From the NCBI GenBank assembly GCA_016185205.1, contig JACPOA010000017.1:1-64000 (forward strand): 64,000 nucleotides of DNA. Reading direction: 5' to 3'. The notes under the pieces are model-generated. The model had not been told where the DNA came from, did not search any database, and saw only the letters and a list, made by a program, of their open reading frames with translations. Both the position numbers and the translations under genes were made by a program. This stretch comes from Hyphomicrobiales bacterium (GTDB taxonomy: Bacteria > Pseudomonadota > Alphaproteobacteria > Rhizobiales > Xanthobacteraceae). The stretch's first letter is position 1, and each line of letters starts with the position of its first letter. Of the stretch, positions 8,533-17,230 are shown one piece after another.

Positions 8533-9320
8533 ACGTGTCTTGTGGACGCGGCCAGCGCAGCGAAATATCCCAGCGCGCTGAGCATGGCTATGCAGAAGCT
8601 CACCGGCCAGTCGGTGTGATAGGCGATGACGATGCCGAGCCAGGCCTCGGACAGCGCGAGCGCCGCCGATAGCCCGAGCCCGCTCCATAGTCCGGTGGTG
8701 ACGCGCTGCGCGGCGGCCGGCGGCCCGACCATCAGCGTGAACACCAGCAGCACGCCGACGATCTGCGCGCATTCCGACACCGCCAGCGCCACGATCGCCA
8801 GGAACGCGGTCGACACGAAGCGCAGCGGCACGCCCTTGGCCTCGGCCAGTTCCGGCTGCAGGCTGGCGAAAATCAGCGGCCGCATGATCAGCGACAGCGC
8901 GAGCAGTGTGACGATACTGAGCGCGGCCAGCGTTGCGATCATGGTGCGGTCGACCGCCAGCACATTGCCGAACAGCAGCGCGGTCGCCTGCGTGGCGAAT
9001 GACGTATAATAGTGCAGGAACAAAAGGCCGAAGCCGAGCGCCAGCGACAACACGACGCCGATGGCGATGTCGCGGTTGCTGATGCGGTCGCTGAGCGCGC
9101 CCATCACGATGCCGGCGGCGAGCGTGAAGCCGAGCAGGCCCCACAGCGGCGCCAACCCGATCAAGCCTGCGCCGGTGGCGCCGGCAAAGCCGATATGCGA
9201 GAGCGCATGGCCGGCGAAGGTCTGCCCGCGCATCACCAGGAAGTAGCCGACAATGCCCGACACCACCGCCACGATGCCGGCGGCGGCGAAAGCATTGTTC
9301 ATGAATTCATAGGCGAACAT
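8508..9320 (-). CDS. znuB: Zinc/manganese ABC transporter permease (ZnuB-like)
   Basis: A 270-residue ABC-3 family permease with about eight membrane segments; family stretches include GQTFAGHALSHIGFAGATG near residue 32 and EAKGVPLRFVSTAFLA near 165. The start ATG at 9320 is chosen because it follows the znuC stop codon by one base; a start at 9356 would run far into znuC. It forms the membrane channel of the importer with ZnuC and ZnuA. The C-terminal residues THVSRAQRTA are encoded by a palindromic repeat, suggesting the original end was replaced. Zn is favoured over Mn only because of the Zur-like box upstream of the operon. Confidence 0.88.
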   Translation of the reverse strand: MFAYEFMNNAFAAAGIVAVVSGIVGYFLVMRGQTFAGHALSHIGFAGATGAGLIGLAPLWGLLGFTLAAGIVMGALSDRISNRDIAIGVVLSLALGFGLLFLHYYTSFATQATALLFGNVLAVDRTMIATLAALSIVTLLALSLIMRPLIFASLQPELAEAKGVPLRFVSTAFLAIVALAVSECAQIVGVLLVFTLMVGPPAAAQRVTTGLWSGLGLSAALALSEAWLGIVIAYHTDWPVSFCIAMLSALGYFAALAASTRHVSRAQRTA

Positions 9321-9321
9321 G

Positions 9322-10155
9322 TCAGTGATGATGGTGGTCGTGGCCACCGTCTCCATGATCGTGATCGTGCATGTGAGCGTCGCGCTCGACGTCGTGGCCG
9401 CGCGACATCACGAAAATATGGCCGTCGGCGCGCAGCACCTGGATGTCGGTGCCGTACAGCGCCGAGAGCACCGGCGCGGTCACCACCTGCTCGACGGTGC
9501 CGAGCGCGGCCTGGCCGTTGCCGAGATAGAGCACGCGGTCGAGCGTGCCGAGCAGTTGGTTGAGCTCGTGCGCGCTGAATAAAACGGTAATGCCGCGCTC
9601 GCGGCAGGCCTTGCGCACGACCCCGATGGCGACTTCCTGGTGGCGTGCGTCGAGGCTGATCAGCGGTTCGTCGAGCAGCAGCAGTTTCGGGTTCCCGATC
9701 AGCGCCTGTGCCAGCAGCAGCCGCTGGCGCTCGCCGCCGGACATCTCCGACAGCGGGCGCTGGCTCAGTTCGTGGGCGCCGACGGCCTCGAGCGTCGCCT
9801 CGATCATGGCGCGGTCGGCATGGCTGAGCTTCGGCAGGCCCCAGCGCTCGCCATGTATCGAGCTGCCGATGAAATCGAGGCCGCGCACCCGCAAGTCGGG
9901 TAGCACGGTACGCACCTGCGGCAGATAGCCGATGGTGCGGTCGCCGCGCTGCGGCGCGCGCCCGAACACGCGCAACGTTCCCGCGCTCGACGGCAGCAGC
10001 CCGAGAATGGCGCGCATCAGCGTGGTCTTGCCGGCGCCGTTGGGTCCGAGCACGCCGATGAATTCGCCGGCATTAATCGCGAAACTGGCGTCCGCCAGCA
10101 CGTTGCGGCCGCCGATCCGGATGGTGGCGTGGTCGAGTTCGATGATCGCGGTCAC
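9322..10155 (-). CDS. znuC: Zinc/manganese ABC transporter ATPase with His-rich tail
   Basis: A 277-residue ATP-binding subunit. Walker A is GPNGAGKTTL near residue 36, the signature is LSEMSGGERQRLLLAQAL near 137, and Walker B is LLLLDEPLISLD near 158 with the H-loop His in FSAHELNQLL near 192. The start is GTG at 10155, overlapping the znuA stop (GTGA). The last ~20 residues are unusually rich in His and Asp (HMHDHDHGDGGHDHHHH), which looks like a metal-binding tail. Such tails are more usual on ZnuA or on metallochaperones; ZnuA here lacks a His-rich loop, so the tail may serve as metal sensor or store on the cytoplasmic side. Confidence 0.9.
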   Translation of the reverse strand: MTAIIELDHATIRIGGRNVLADASFAINAGEFIGVLGPNGAGKTTLMRAILGLLPSSAGTLRVFGRAPQRGDRTIGYLPQVRTVLPDLRVRGLDFIGSSIHGERWGLPKLSHADRAMIEATLEAVGAHELSQRPLSEMSGGERQRLLLAQALIGNPKLLLLDEPLISLDARHQEVAIGVVRKACRERGITVLFSAHELNQLLGTLDRVLYLGNGQAALGTVEQVVTAPVLSALYGTDIQVLRADGHIFVMSRGHDVERDAHMHDHDHGDGGHDHHHH

Positions 10156-11033
10156 GAAGACGGTCCCGCCAGTGCCTTGTCGGTGTCGTTGAGCTGCCCC
10201 AGCATCCAGTCCTGGAATGACAGCCCGGGCGGGGCGGTCTCGGTCACGCCGACGACCGGCACCTTGGCGGCGCGCGCCAGCTCGACCAGATGCAGGACGA
10301 TTTTGTTGGAAGCCTGCTTGTTGTAGAACATGACGCGGACCTTGCGCGCCTTCAGGTCCTGCTCGAAAGCGGCGACGTCGCGCGCGCTCGGCTCGGTATC
10401 GTTCATGATGGCAAGCTGAAAGCGCTCGTTGCGCATGGTCAGCTTCAGCGCGCCCGCCATGTAACCGAACACCGGTTCGCTCGCCGTCACCGGCGCGCCG
10501 GCATAGCGGGTGCGGATCGCGGCGATCTTGTCGTCGATCGGCTTGAGCGAGGCGAGGAAGGTTGCGAGCCTGGCCGCGTAGCCGTCCTTGCCGGCGGGAT
10601 CGGCGGCGCTGAGCGCGGCGGCGAACGCCTGGGCCACCGCCGGCATGGTCGCCGGCTCATACCAGAGATGCGGATTGTCGCCGGCTTTTCTGTGCACGAG
10701 CTCGGCGGCGACGATCACGCTGCGCCCCGGCCGCGGCGCCGCCTTGAGCAGCTTATCCATCCACGGGTCGTAGTCGGCGCCGTTGAAGATCACGATGCGG
10801 GCGTCGGCGATCTGGCGCACGATGCTGGGCGTGGTCTCGAACAGATGCGGGTCCTGGTCGGGATTGTTCATGATGCTGGCGACCATGACCCGGTCGCCGC
10901 CGATCTGGCGGGCGACGTCGCCATAGAAATTCTCCGCCGCCACCACGGCGATCTTGCCGTCGGCGGCGCGCGCGGCCGGGCTCGCGGCGAGGGCGAGGAC
11001 AACGGCGAGACCAAGTCCGGTGACGATCCTCAT
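10152..11033 (-). CDS. znuA: Zinc/manganese ABC transporter substrate-binding protein
   Basis: A 293-residue cluster A-I binding protein. The start at 11033 gives MRIVTGLGLAVVLALAASPA, a clean signal peptide; an upstream alternative at 11084 lies inside the probable Zur box and is rejected. Metal ligands of the family are visible: His in DQDPHLFETTP, His in GDNPHLWYEP, and Glu/Asp in later segments. No His-rich loop is present. It delivers Zn(II) or Mn(II) to ZnuCB; gene order znuA-znuC-znuB with overlapping ends indicates one transcript. Confidence 0.9.
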   Translation of the reverse strand: MRIVTGLGLAVVLALAASPAARAADGKIAVVAAENFYGDVARQIGGDRVMVASIMNNPDQDPHLFETTPSIVRQIADARIVIFNGADYDPWMDKLLKAAPRPGRSVIVAAELVHRKAGDNPHLWYEPATMPAVAQAFAAALSAADPAGKDGYAARLATFLASLKPIDDKIAAIRTRYAGAPVTASEPVFGYMAGALKLTMRNERFQLAIMNDTEPSARDVAAFEQDLKARKVRVMFYNKQASNKIVLHLVELARAAKVPVVGVTETAPPGLSFQDWMLGQLNDTDKALAGPSS

Positions 11034-11071
11034 GGCCGAAAATCCGTTGCTGGCGCGGGTTAAGGTGACGC

Positions 11072-11095
11072 GATAATGTAACAATATAACATATC
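11072..11095. promoter_or_regulatory. Zur-like operator upstream of znuACB
   Basis: The 17-bp core ATGTAACAATATAACAT (11076-11092) is a near-perfect AT-rich inverted repeat resembling the TGTTATAwTATAACA-type boxes bound by alphaproteobacterial Zur. It sits about 40-60 bases upstream of the znuA start. A related Fur-family regulator such as Mur could use a similar box. Confidence 0.7.
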
Positions 11096-11200
11096 AATTG
11101 GCAAGGCAGGCGCGGGCCGGGCGGTCGCGAACTTGCGGACTATTGGGGAAACGGCCGCCCGGTGGATGCCATCAGTGCAGCATCCGAGCCGGCCACGGCG

Positions 11201-14011
11201 TCAACGCGTGGCGCGCTTGCGTGCCGGCCGGGATGTGTTCACGACATGCGGCGGCGCACGCGCAACGCGGTCGTCGCTCTGGACGCTGCGGGCAGGGCTG
11301 TGCTGCGTCGGCGCCGAGTGCACCAGCGCGTCATAGATTTCGATCGGTTGCGGCTTGCCGATCAGATAGCCCTGGATTTGATCGCAGCCCTCCTGGCTCA
11401 GGATCAGGCGCTGCTGTTCGGTCTCGACGCCCTCGGCGAGCACCGGCAAGTTAAGGCTCTTGGCGAGCGTGATCACGGCGCGAACAATCGCGGCATTGTG
11501 GCTGTTGCTTTCCAGGTCCGTCACGAACGAGCGGTCGATCTTGATCTTGTCGAACGGGAACGATTGCAGATAGGACAGCGACGAATAGCCGGTTCCGAAA
11601 TCGTCCATGGTAATCTTGACGCCGAGGCTCTTCAGCCGCCGCAGAATCGCCTGGGCGCGGCCGAAATCATCGATCAGCACGCTTTCGGTGATTTCGAGTT
11701 CAAGCCGGGATGGCGACAGGCCGGTCTCGAGCAGGACGGAGTGCACGAGCCCGGGCAGGTCGCCGTGGCGGAACTGCGCCGGCGACAAATTGACCGCCAG
11801 CAGCGCCTGCGACGTCCATGACGCCGCTGCGTGGCAGGCGGTGCGCAGGATCCATTCGCCGAGCGGGATGATCAATCCGCTGTCTTCGGCCAGCGGGATG
11901 AACGTCGACGGCAGAATCAAGCCGCGGGTCGGATGGCGCCAGCGCACCAGCGCCTCGAAGCCGATGATGGTGCCGTCGATGCGCGCTTCCGGCTGATAGA
12001 CCAGCCGGAATTCGCTCTTTTCGAGCGCCGATTTGAGGTCGTGCTGGATCTCGCGGTTTTCGCGCAACTGGCGATCCATTTCGGGCTCGAAAAAGCGATA
12101 GGAGCCGGGGCCTTCCGATTTGGCGCGATAGAGCGCCGCGTCGGCATTGCAAATCAGCTTCTCGCCGTCGGTGGCGTCGCTCGGAAAAATCGCCACGCCG
12201 ACGCTGGCATTGGCGGTGAGCTTGCGGCCTTCCACTTCAATGCTGTCGCCGAGCGCGGTCGTAATCCGCTCCACCAAACGGGCGGTGGCCGCGGCGATGT
12301 TGCCGTCGGCCACGATCAGCGAGAACTCGTCGCCGCCGATGCGCGCCAGGAACACATTGCCGCTGGCGGATTGCAAACGCTTCGCCACTTCGCACAGCAA
12401 CGCATCGCCAACCGCGTGACCGAACAGATCGTTGACGTATTTGAATCGATCGAGGTCCATGCACACGAGTGCAAACTGCTCTCCCGATTGCTTCGCGCGA
12501 TCGAGCGTCGCCGCGAAACGTTCGTTGAACGCCGCGCGATTGGGCAGGCCGGTGAGTGCGTCGTGATGCGCAAGATGGGCGATCTTTGCCTCGGCGCGCT
12601 TACGTTCGGTAATTTCCTCGTGCGTCGCGACCCAGCCGCCGCCGGCCATCGGCTGATTGACCACCTCGATGACGCGACCATCCTGCAACTCGACGGTGAC
12701 GTTCGACTTCTCGCCGTTGCGCGCCGCTGTCCTGATCATGATGTCGTATTCCGCGGGATCGTTCGCGAACGTGCCGCGTTGGCGGCGATGTTCGAGCATT
12801 TCAAGCAGCGTGCAACCCGGCTTGATGACGTCGGCGGACAGGTCGTACATACGAATGTAGCGCTGGTTGCAGACCACCAGCCGGCCGTCGCCGTCGAACA
12901 TACACAGGCCTTGCGACATGTTGTTGAGCGCGGCGTCGATATGGACATGCGCGCGCTGAAGTTCGCGCGTCTTTTCGGCAAGGCTCACCTCGCGCTCGGC
13001 CAGCGCGGATTCCGATTCGAGGACCCGTTGAAACTGTTTGCTCAATTGCTTGAACAAGAAAGCCGAGCAGATTAAAGCCAGCAGCGTGCCGATGCCCATC
13101 AACGTCGCCCAGCGATACCACTTCGCCAGCGCGGCGCCTTCCGATACCGCGACGTTGATGACCAGGGGATATTCGCGCAGCGGCTGCACCGAGACAAAAC
13201 GGGCGTGTCCATCGAAATATCCCGGCGAGCGATAGTGTCCGCCGCCATTCGCGACCAAATTATACCACGGTGAACCCTCCGGCATTTTCCGGTCGCTGCG
13301 ATCGATCTGATCGGGATGGCGTGCCAGGATGGTGCCGTCGCGGCGCAGCATGAGGAAGGACTGGTCGCGCAGCCGCGTGATCGCGTTGTAGACGCTCTCG
13401 AAATACGTGAGCCGTATTCCGGTCACCACCACGCCGAGGAATTCGTTGTCGCGTCCGCTGAGCCGCTTGCTGAAAAACATCATGCGCGTGCCGGACACGC
13501 GATTGACCTGGAGGCTGCTGATGTAGATGCCCGTATCGTTTTTATTCTTGAAATGCTTGAAATAGTCGCGGTCGGAAAAATCGTTCTTGGGCGTCGGCCA
13601 AAGCCGCGTTGTCGTTGCGAGCTGGCCATTGCGATCGACGAGCGCGATGAAATCGGCCTGCGTCAGACGGGCCAGGCGCTCGCTCAAGAAGGAATGGATG
13701 TCCGGGTTGCGAATGTGCCGGTCGAAGTTATTTTGCGTTGGCTCTATTTTCGGTTCCAGCTGTTCGCGAATTTCGGTCAGCGTGATATCGACCGATTGGA
13801 TCGAGCGTGCGAGCTGCTCGCTCAGCACCACGGCGATGTTGCCGGTGTCAGTCTCGGCATCGCGGGTCGCATCCGATCGCAGCCCCCAAATCGTCAGGCC
13901 GATCGCCATGACGGAGAGCGCGACGAGCGCAAACGCAACGCAGATGAGCGTGCGAAACGTGATGCGGCGTGACCGTTGGCGCATGCGAACTTTTTGCGTT
14001 GGTTGCTTCAA
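11201..14011 (-). CDS. Membrane sensor: dCache, PAS, GGDEF, EAL
   Basis: A 936-residue protein. A membrane helix at about residues 20-42, an extracytoplasmic dCache/PDC region (~45-285), a second helix (~290-312) and a coiled coil lead into a PAS domain (~355-465), then GGDEF (~470-635) and EAL (~645-895). The diguanylate cyclase site is intact (ARIGGDEFSL) without an RxxD inhibitory site in the usual place. The phosphodiesterase residues are also intact (GFEALVRWRHP, ITESVL, KITMDDFGTG, LAEGVETEQQ). It should make and/or degrade c-di-GMP in response to a periplasmic ligand. It is transcribed alone, ahead of znuA but with its own gap; it could influence the c-di-GMP-linked polysaccharide island at 43-56 kb. 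Confidence 0.93.
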   Translation of the reverse strand: MKQPTQKVRMRQRSRRITFRTLICVAFALVALSVMAIGLTIWGLRSDATRDAETDTGNIAVVLSEQLARSIQSVDITLTEIREQLEPKIEPTQNNFDRHIRNPDIHSFLSERLARLTQADFIALVDRNGQLATTTRLWPTPKNDFSDRDYFKHFKNKNDTGIYISSLQVNRVSGTRMMFFSKRLSGRDNEFLGVVVTGIRLTYFESVYNAITRLRDQSFLMLRRDGTILARHPDQIDRSDRKMPEGSPWYNLVANGGGHYRSPGYFDGHARFVSVQPLREYPLVINVAVSEGAALAKWYRWATLMGIGTLLALICSAFLFKQLSKQFQRVLESESALAEREVSLAEKTRELQRAHVHIDAALNNMSQGLCMFDGDGRLVVCNQRYIRMYDLSADVIKPGCTLLEMLEHRRQRGTFANDPAEYDIMIRTAARNGEKSNVTVELQDGRVIEVVNQPMAGGGWVATHEEITERKRAEAKIAHLAHHDALTGLPNRAAFNERFAATLDRAKQSGEQFALVCMDLDRFKYVNDLFGHAVGDALLCEVAKRLQSASGNVFLARIGGDEFSLIVADGNIAAATARLVERITTALGDSIEVEGRKLTANASVGVAIFPSDATDGEKLICNADAALYRAKSEGPGSYRFFEPEMDRQLRENREIQHDLKSALEKSEFRLVYQPEARIDGTIIGFEALVRWRHPTRGLILPSTFIPLAEDSGLIIPLGEWILRTACHAAASWTSQALLAVNLSPAQFRHGDLPGLVHSVLLETGLSPSRLELEITESVLIDDFGRAQAILRRLKSLGVKITMDDFGTGYSSLSYLQSFPFDKIKIDRSFVTDLESNSHNAAIVRAVITLAKSLNLPVLAEGVETEQQRLILSQEGCDQIQGYLIGKPQPIEIYDALVHSAPTQHSPARSVQSDDRVARAPPHVVNTSRPARKRATR

Positions 14012-14281
14012 TTTGCAGCTTAGCGTTGTTGAATTAGGCGTCGCTTAAAGTGACGGGCATTCGCCCGGTTGGATGAATCAATGCTTAAGCCGCCCCGTCC
14101 ATTGGTTATGAGGCGCTTGCTCGCGCTGCCGCTCCGCCCGCGCGGCGGGCGATGGTTTACGGGAGGTAACCGGAACAGTTCGAATTCAAGGCTTGTCGGG
14201 CGCGGTACAAGCGTCGAGATTTCGATTATTGTGTGCCCGGCCGGCGGATTGCGCGAGCGGTCGGAAAGGACAGGAGCAGCG

Positions 14282-14533
14282 ATGTCATACAAAGCGATCT
14301 GCGCGATTGCCGTCATCGTTGGATTCGTTCTGTTGCGCGCCGAAACGATGCAGGCCGCGCCGATGGCGTGCAACGGCGAGCAGAAAGCGTGCATTGCCAA
14401 TTGCACAAAAAGTACCGCCGGTTCCGCGACCGGGGCCTGCATCGCCAATTGCAACGCACGTCAATCGATGTGCAAGCAGACCGGCTGCTGGGATAACGGG
14501 GTCAACAGGTACTGCGGGCTCTCGCGGCAGTAG
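14282..14533 (+). CDS. Small secreted cysteine-rich protein
   Basis: An 83-residue protein not recognised from any named family. MSYKAICAIAVIVGFVLLRA is a signal peptide with probable cleavage near MQAAP. The mature ~57 residues hold eight cysteines, including two copies of ACIANC (around residues 36-41 and 53-58), then SMCKQTGCW and YCG. This suggests a disulfide-bonded periplasmic or secreted miniprotein. The start at 14282 is supported by an AGGAG box in the preceding bases; longer frame upstream is not used. It stands alone. Confidence 0.7.
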   Translation: MSYKAICAIAVIVGFVLLRAETMQAAPMACNGEQKACIANCTKSTAGSATGACIANCNARQSMCKQTGCWDNGVNRYCGLSRQ

Positions 14534-14646
14534 CGTCGGCAAGGCTCGTGCAAAAATCGCCCCATCCGGAACGAGGCGCGCGCGCGTGCATCAACGAAGC
14601 CGGCGAGGCCATCGGCGTCGCCGCGCCCCGTGGACAGCAACTCGGC

Positions 14647-14787
14647 CTAGCCGTTGGCGTAGCGCAGCGAAACAAGAATTGCGAACAACAGCATCGCGGC
14701 GAACAGAATGATGGGCAGCGCGATTCCGGCGGCCCGGGTGAACCCGGCACTGTCGAATCGACGCCTAGCGGTGGTGCGATTGGGCAT
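14647..14787 (-). CDS. 46-residue single-span membrane protein
   Basis: The start at 14787 is fixed by a strong AGGAGGG box about six bases upstream. The protein begins with a basic stretch (MPNRTTARRRFDSAG) followed by one hydrophobic helix (IALPIILFAAMLLFAILVSL) and a short tail. No family is recognised. A TTGATCCAGCGCAA element 56-69 bases upstream resembles an FNR/FixK box, hinting at expression under low oxygen. Confidence 0.6.
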   Translation of the reverse strand: MPNRTTARRRFDSAGFTRAAGIALPIILFAAMLLFAILVSLRYANG

Positions 14788-14842
14788 CGAACCCTCCTGC
14801 TGATTGATTGTGCGATTGCGGGGCCGCGTCAGCGCGCTGGCA

Positions 14843-14856
14843 TTGCGCTGGATCAA
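14843..14856 (-). promoter_or_regulatory. FNR/FixK-like box
   Basis: On the minus strand the sequence is TTGATCCAGCGCAA, fitting the TTG(A/C)-N8-(T/G)CAA pattern of FNR/FixK proteins. It lies at a suitable distance upstream of the 46-residue membrane protein starting at 14787. One short match in 64 kb could be chance; the position in a promoter region raises the odds. Confidence 0.45.
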
Positions 14857-14918
14857 GGCGGTGGTGCGGCATTAGCGCGCAGTACGGTCGTGCTTCCGCT
14901 GCTGCTGGCCGGATCGGC

Positions 14919-15227
14919 TCAGATCTGATCGCCGTATCGCTCCTTGACCGCGGCCGCGACGAACATCTTGCGGCCTTGCCGGCCCGGGCTGGTGCCGTGT
15001 GCGGCGCACCATTGCGCGAACGTGCTCGGATCGATGCGCACGCGCATTACCGGGTGGCCGTAGGCCTTGAGGCCCTTCTCCATCTCCTCGGCGATCTTGC
15101 GCCACTCGCTCCAGCTGCGCGGCAAGGTGTTGCCGTCGTCGAAGATCTTCAGCGCGGCGGGATAGTCGGCCTCCTCGATCCAATAGGCGCCAACGGCGGG
15201 GAGGGGTTTGTCGTGGGAATGGGGCAT
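14919..15227 (-). CDS. Conserved hypothetical protein, 102 residues
   Basis: A soluble protein starting MPHSHDKPLPAVGAYWIEEA, with recognisable compact motifs KIFDDGNTLPRSWSEW, MEKGLKAYGHPVMRVRI and ending AAVKERYGDQI. Similar short proteins are familiar from Bradyrhizobium-type genomes as unnamed open frames, but I know no function. Charged helices without membrane segments suggest a cytosolic protein. It is a monocistronic gene between small membrane-protein genes. Confidence 0.65.
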   Translation of the reverse strand: MPHSHDKPLPAVGAYWIEEADYPAALKIFDDGNTLPRSWSEWRKIAEEMEKGLKAYGHPVMRVRIDPSTFAQWCAAHGTSPGRQGRKMFVAAAVKERYGDQI

Positions 15228-15295
15228 GGCATTAAGTCTAGCACAGTGCTCAGGACCGCTTATGCAGCCGCCGGCGCGATCGATTCAAATTTATT

Positions 15296-15469
15296 TCAAA
15301 ATCGCCGGCTGATCTGAACCTCGCGGCGAACACGATGAACATCGTTGTCCAGGCGTTTTAATTCGCGGGTGAGTTCGGCGATCGCCTTCAGGAGACTATC
15401 GTTGATGTCTCTTTGCGCGACCTGCTCCGCCGCGTTACGAAGAAAATTTTCGGCGCTTGATATCGACAT
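15296..15469 (-). CDS. Possible 57-residue coiled-coil protein
   Basis: The frame begins MSISSAENFLRNAAEQVAQR and continues with a heptad-like helix (LLKAIAELTRELKRLDNDVH) to a TGA at 15296-15298. The composition is that of a real short amphipathic/coiled-coil protein, and codon use is ordinary for the window. There is no clear ribosome binding site, so the call is tentative. Confidence 0.45.
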   Translation of the reverse strand: MSISSAENFLRNAAEQVAQRDINDSLLKAIAELTRELKRLDNDVHRVRREVQISRRF

Positions 15470-15665
15470 GTGCGAACTCGTGAGATTTCCCGGCCGGCCA
15501 CGCGCAGCGGCTCATAGCCAGCCGGGAAGATCGCCACGTGGGGGCGAGCCATAAGCATGGGCCGCATTCGTGAATTATTTCGCAAAATTCGCGATAAAAC
15601 TCTCACCACCTTATGACTTCGTGCCCATGCATATGGGGGCGCCACGCTCGCGCAGCCGAATCGGC

Positions 15666-16280
15666 TCAGCCGAGCAGCATTTTTATAAACGCGCCCAGCC
15701 AAGTCAGCACCGGAAACGGCGTAAAGACCTGCAGCAGACCGGCGGCGGCCAGGATCACGGCCACATAGCCGATCGCCCCGCGCAGCATGCGGTGCGCGAG
15801 CGGAGGGTAGGGCGGTTTGTTGTCGGCGGGCCAGGCAAATTTCTCTTCCCATATTGGTTGCGGGATGCCGGCCGGCCTGATTCTCTCGAACGGCACCCAG
15901 GCACGGTAAGCCGCGATGCCGCGCTCGCGCGCAATGGCGTTTCGCAGCCAAAACGCGTTATACAGCCCGACCAAATCGACGATCTTCCTGATAATGAAGC
16001 GCGCCAAAAAAAAGATCAGCAAACAGACGACGTAGACATAGCCAATCCAAAAGAACGATGTGAGCCATGATTTGGTGAACGACCTCACACTGAACACGGC
16101 GGCAAACAATTGCACGGTCGCGTCGACGAGTCTGTCGAGGCCGCTGAAGATTCGGCCGAATGCCGATGTCTCATTGGCGGCCTGCAGAAACAGAATCACG
16201 GCGACCACCACCGCGAGCTGAAACAGCGGAAATCGCACGATGCTCCGGATCGGAGCCGTCAGATGCCTGATCATGCTCAT
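15666..16280 (-). CDS. Membrane protein of unknown function, 204 residues
   Basis: A protein with three or four hydrophobic segments (around residues 18-34, 75-100 and 165-195) and a soluble middle part rich in aromatic and basic residues (RAWVPFERIRPAGIPQPIW). It starts MSMIRHLTAPIRSIVRF, i.e. a basic N-terminus before the first span. No family recognised. Neighbouring genes are also small uncharacterised ones, giving no functional hint. Confidence 0.65.
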   Translation of the reverse strand: MSMIRHLTAPIRSIVRFPLFQLAVVVAVILFLQAANETSAFGRIFSGLDRLVDATVQLFAAVFSVRSFTKSWLTSFFWIGYVYVVCLLIFFLARFIIRKIVDLVGLYNAFWLRNAIARERGIAAYRAWVPFERIRPAGIPQPIWEEKFAWPADNKPPYPPLAHRMLRGAIGYVAVILAAAGLLQVFTPFPVLTWLGAFIKMLLG

Positions 16281-16596
16281 GGGCGCTCCTGATAAGGTCG
16301 ACTATATCCCCAGAATGACTCTATTGGCCTATTTCTGCACGAACCTCCGTCGCCTATCGATGTCCCGTCATGGCGGGGCTTGACAGTTCGCCCGGCCCGG
16401 TCCGACACTGGCGATTGCAAGCGAGACACGGAGGTTTGCATGGCACCACCGGGTCAGAGAGCCGCGACGATTGCTGTCGCAAACGTTCGGGCGATCGCAT
16501 AGCGGCGAATTGGCGAACGGCACGCCGGGAGCGGCCGTCGCGGGTCGCATCAGTTGGGCAAGACCCCAATTCGGCCGTTCCCGACGCGCAGCTTGC
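16281..16596. other. Intergenic region without a supported gene
   Basis: About 316 bases. Open frames exist on both strands but lack protein-like character or binding sites. The stretch CCCGTCATGGCGGGGCTTGAC near 16363-16383 resembles half of a GC-rich interspersed repeat common in Bradyrhizobium relatives, without its second arm. Confidence 0.4.
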
Positions 16597-16887
16597 CTAT
16601 TTTGCGAAGTCGCAACATCCGATGAGCGGGCGCCGCTTGCGCGGCTGTTCTATTCGCGACGCGGCATTGGTCCGCAGTGAAACAAAATAGGTCTTGTTCT
16701 CGAGCGCAACGGCGAATTCCAGATTAACCAGTTCGGCGACTTCGCTGGAGGGCAACTTGAGCAGATCGATTCGAATTTTGGCGCGGTCGGTCGCTGTGAA
16801 ACCGACGAATTTGCGCAACACTTCTAGCGCATCGGCCACCGTGCGCCGCGCAAGTCGACTTTCTTCAGCGAGTCTTTCATAATGCAT
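16597..16887 (-). CDS. Hypothetical protein, 96 residues
   Basis: The frame starts MHYERLAEESRLARRTVADA and has a plausible helical N-terminal half and a mixed alpha/beta second half (SSEVAELVNLEFAVALENKT). It ends in a basic, Arg-rich tail. Composition and third-position GC are protein-like, but there is no strong ribosome binding site and no recognised family. It could be a regulator-like small protein or a spurious frame. Confidence 0.45.
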   Translation of the reverse strand: MHYERLAEESRLARRTVADALEVLRKFVGFTATDRAKIRIDLLKLPSSEVAELVNLEFAVALENKTYFVSLRTNAASRIEQPRKRRPLIGCCDFAK

Positions 16888-17230
16888 TGGTAAGCTCGTG
16901 GATTTTGTGAAAATGCAAATCGCACGTCGCTAAAACTGTGGCTGTGTTGGAGCAATTATTTTTCGGAAGAATGGCCGGGTAAGAAAAACCCCAATGTTGG
17001 AAAGAAAAACCTTGTTTTAAGTGGGTTTGCCGGATTCGCCGAATGACAGGTTATGGAATGCGAGCGCCGGGTTGCCGAATGATAAGGCTGCCGGCGGACC
17101 AAGTTTCACCCGGCGGCGCAATTGAACGCATAGAATAAATTGGCGACCGGCAAGTTTCGCGTAAATCCTTGTGCTGATTGGACCAGCGAAGTCCTCGCGG
17201 GATCGCAACCAAGTTGCTTGCGGACATTTT
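16888..17230. other. Intergenic region without a supported gene
   Basis: About 343 bases of noticeably lower GC than the surroundings, between the small gene at 16597 and the end of leuD. A 63-codon frame on the minus strand looks random. No repeat, operator or terminator with a T-tract is seen. Confidence 0.4.

Noticed and set aside
16363-16400. Possible full interspersed GC palindrome
   Set aside because: Only one arm resembles the known repeat type; no matching second arm follows.
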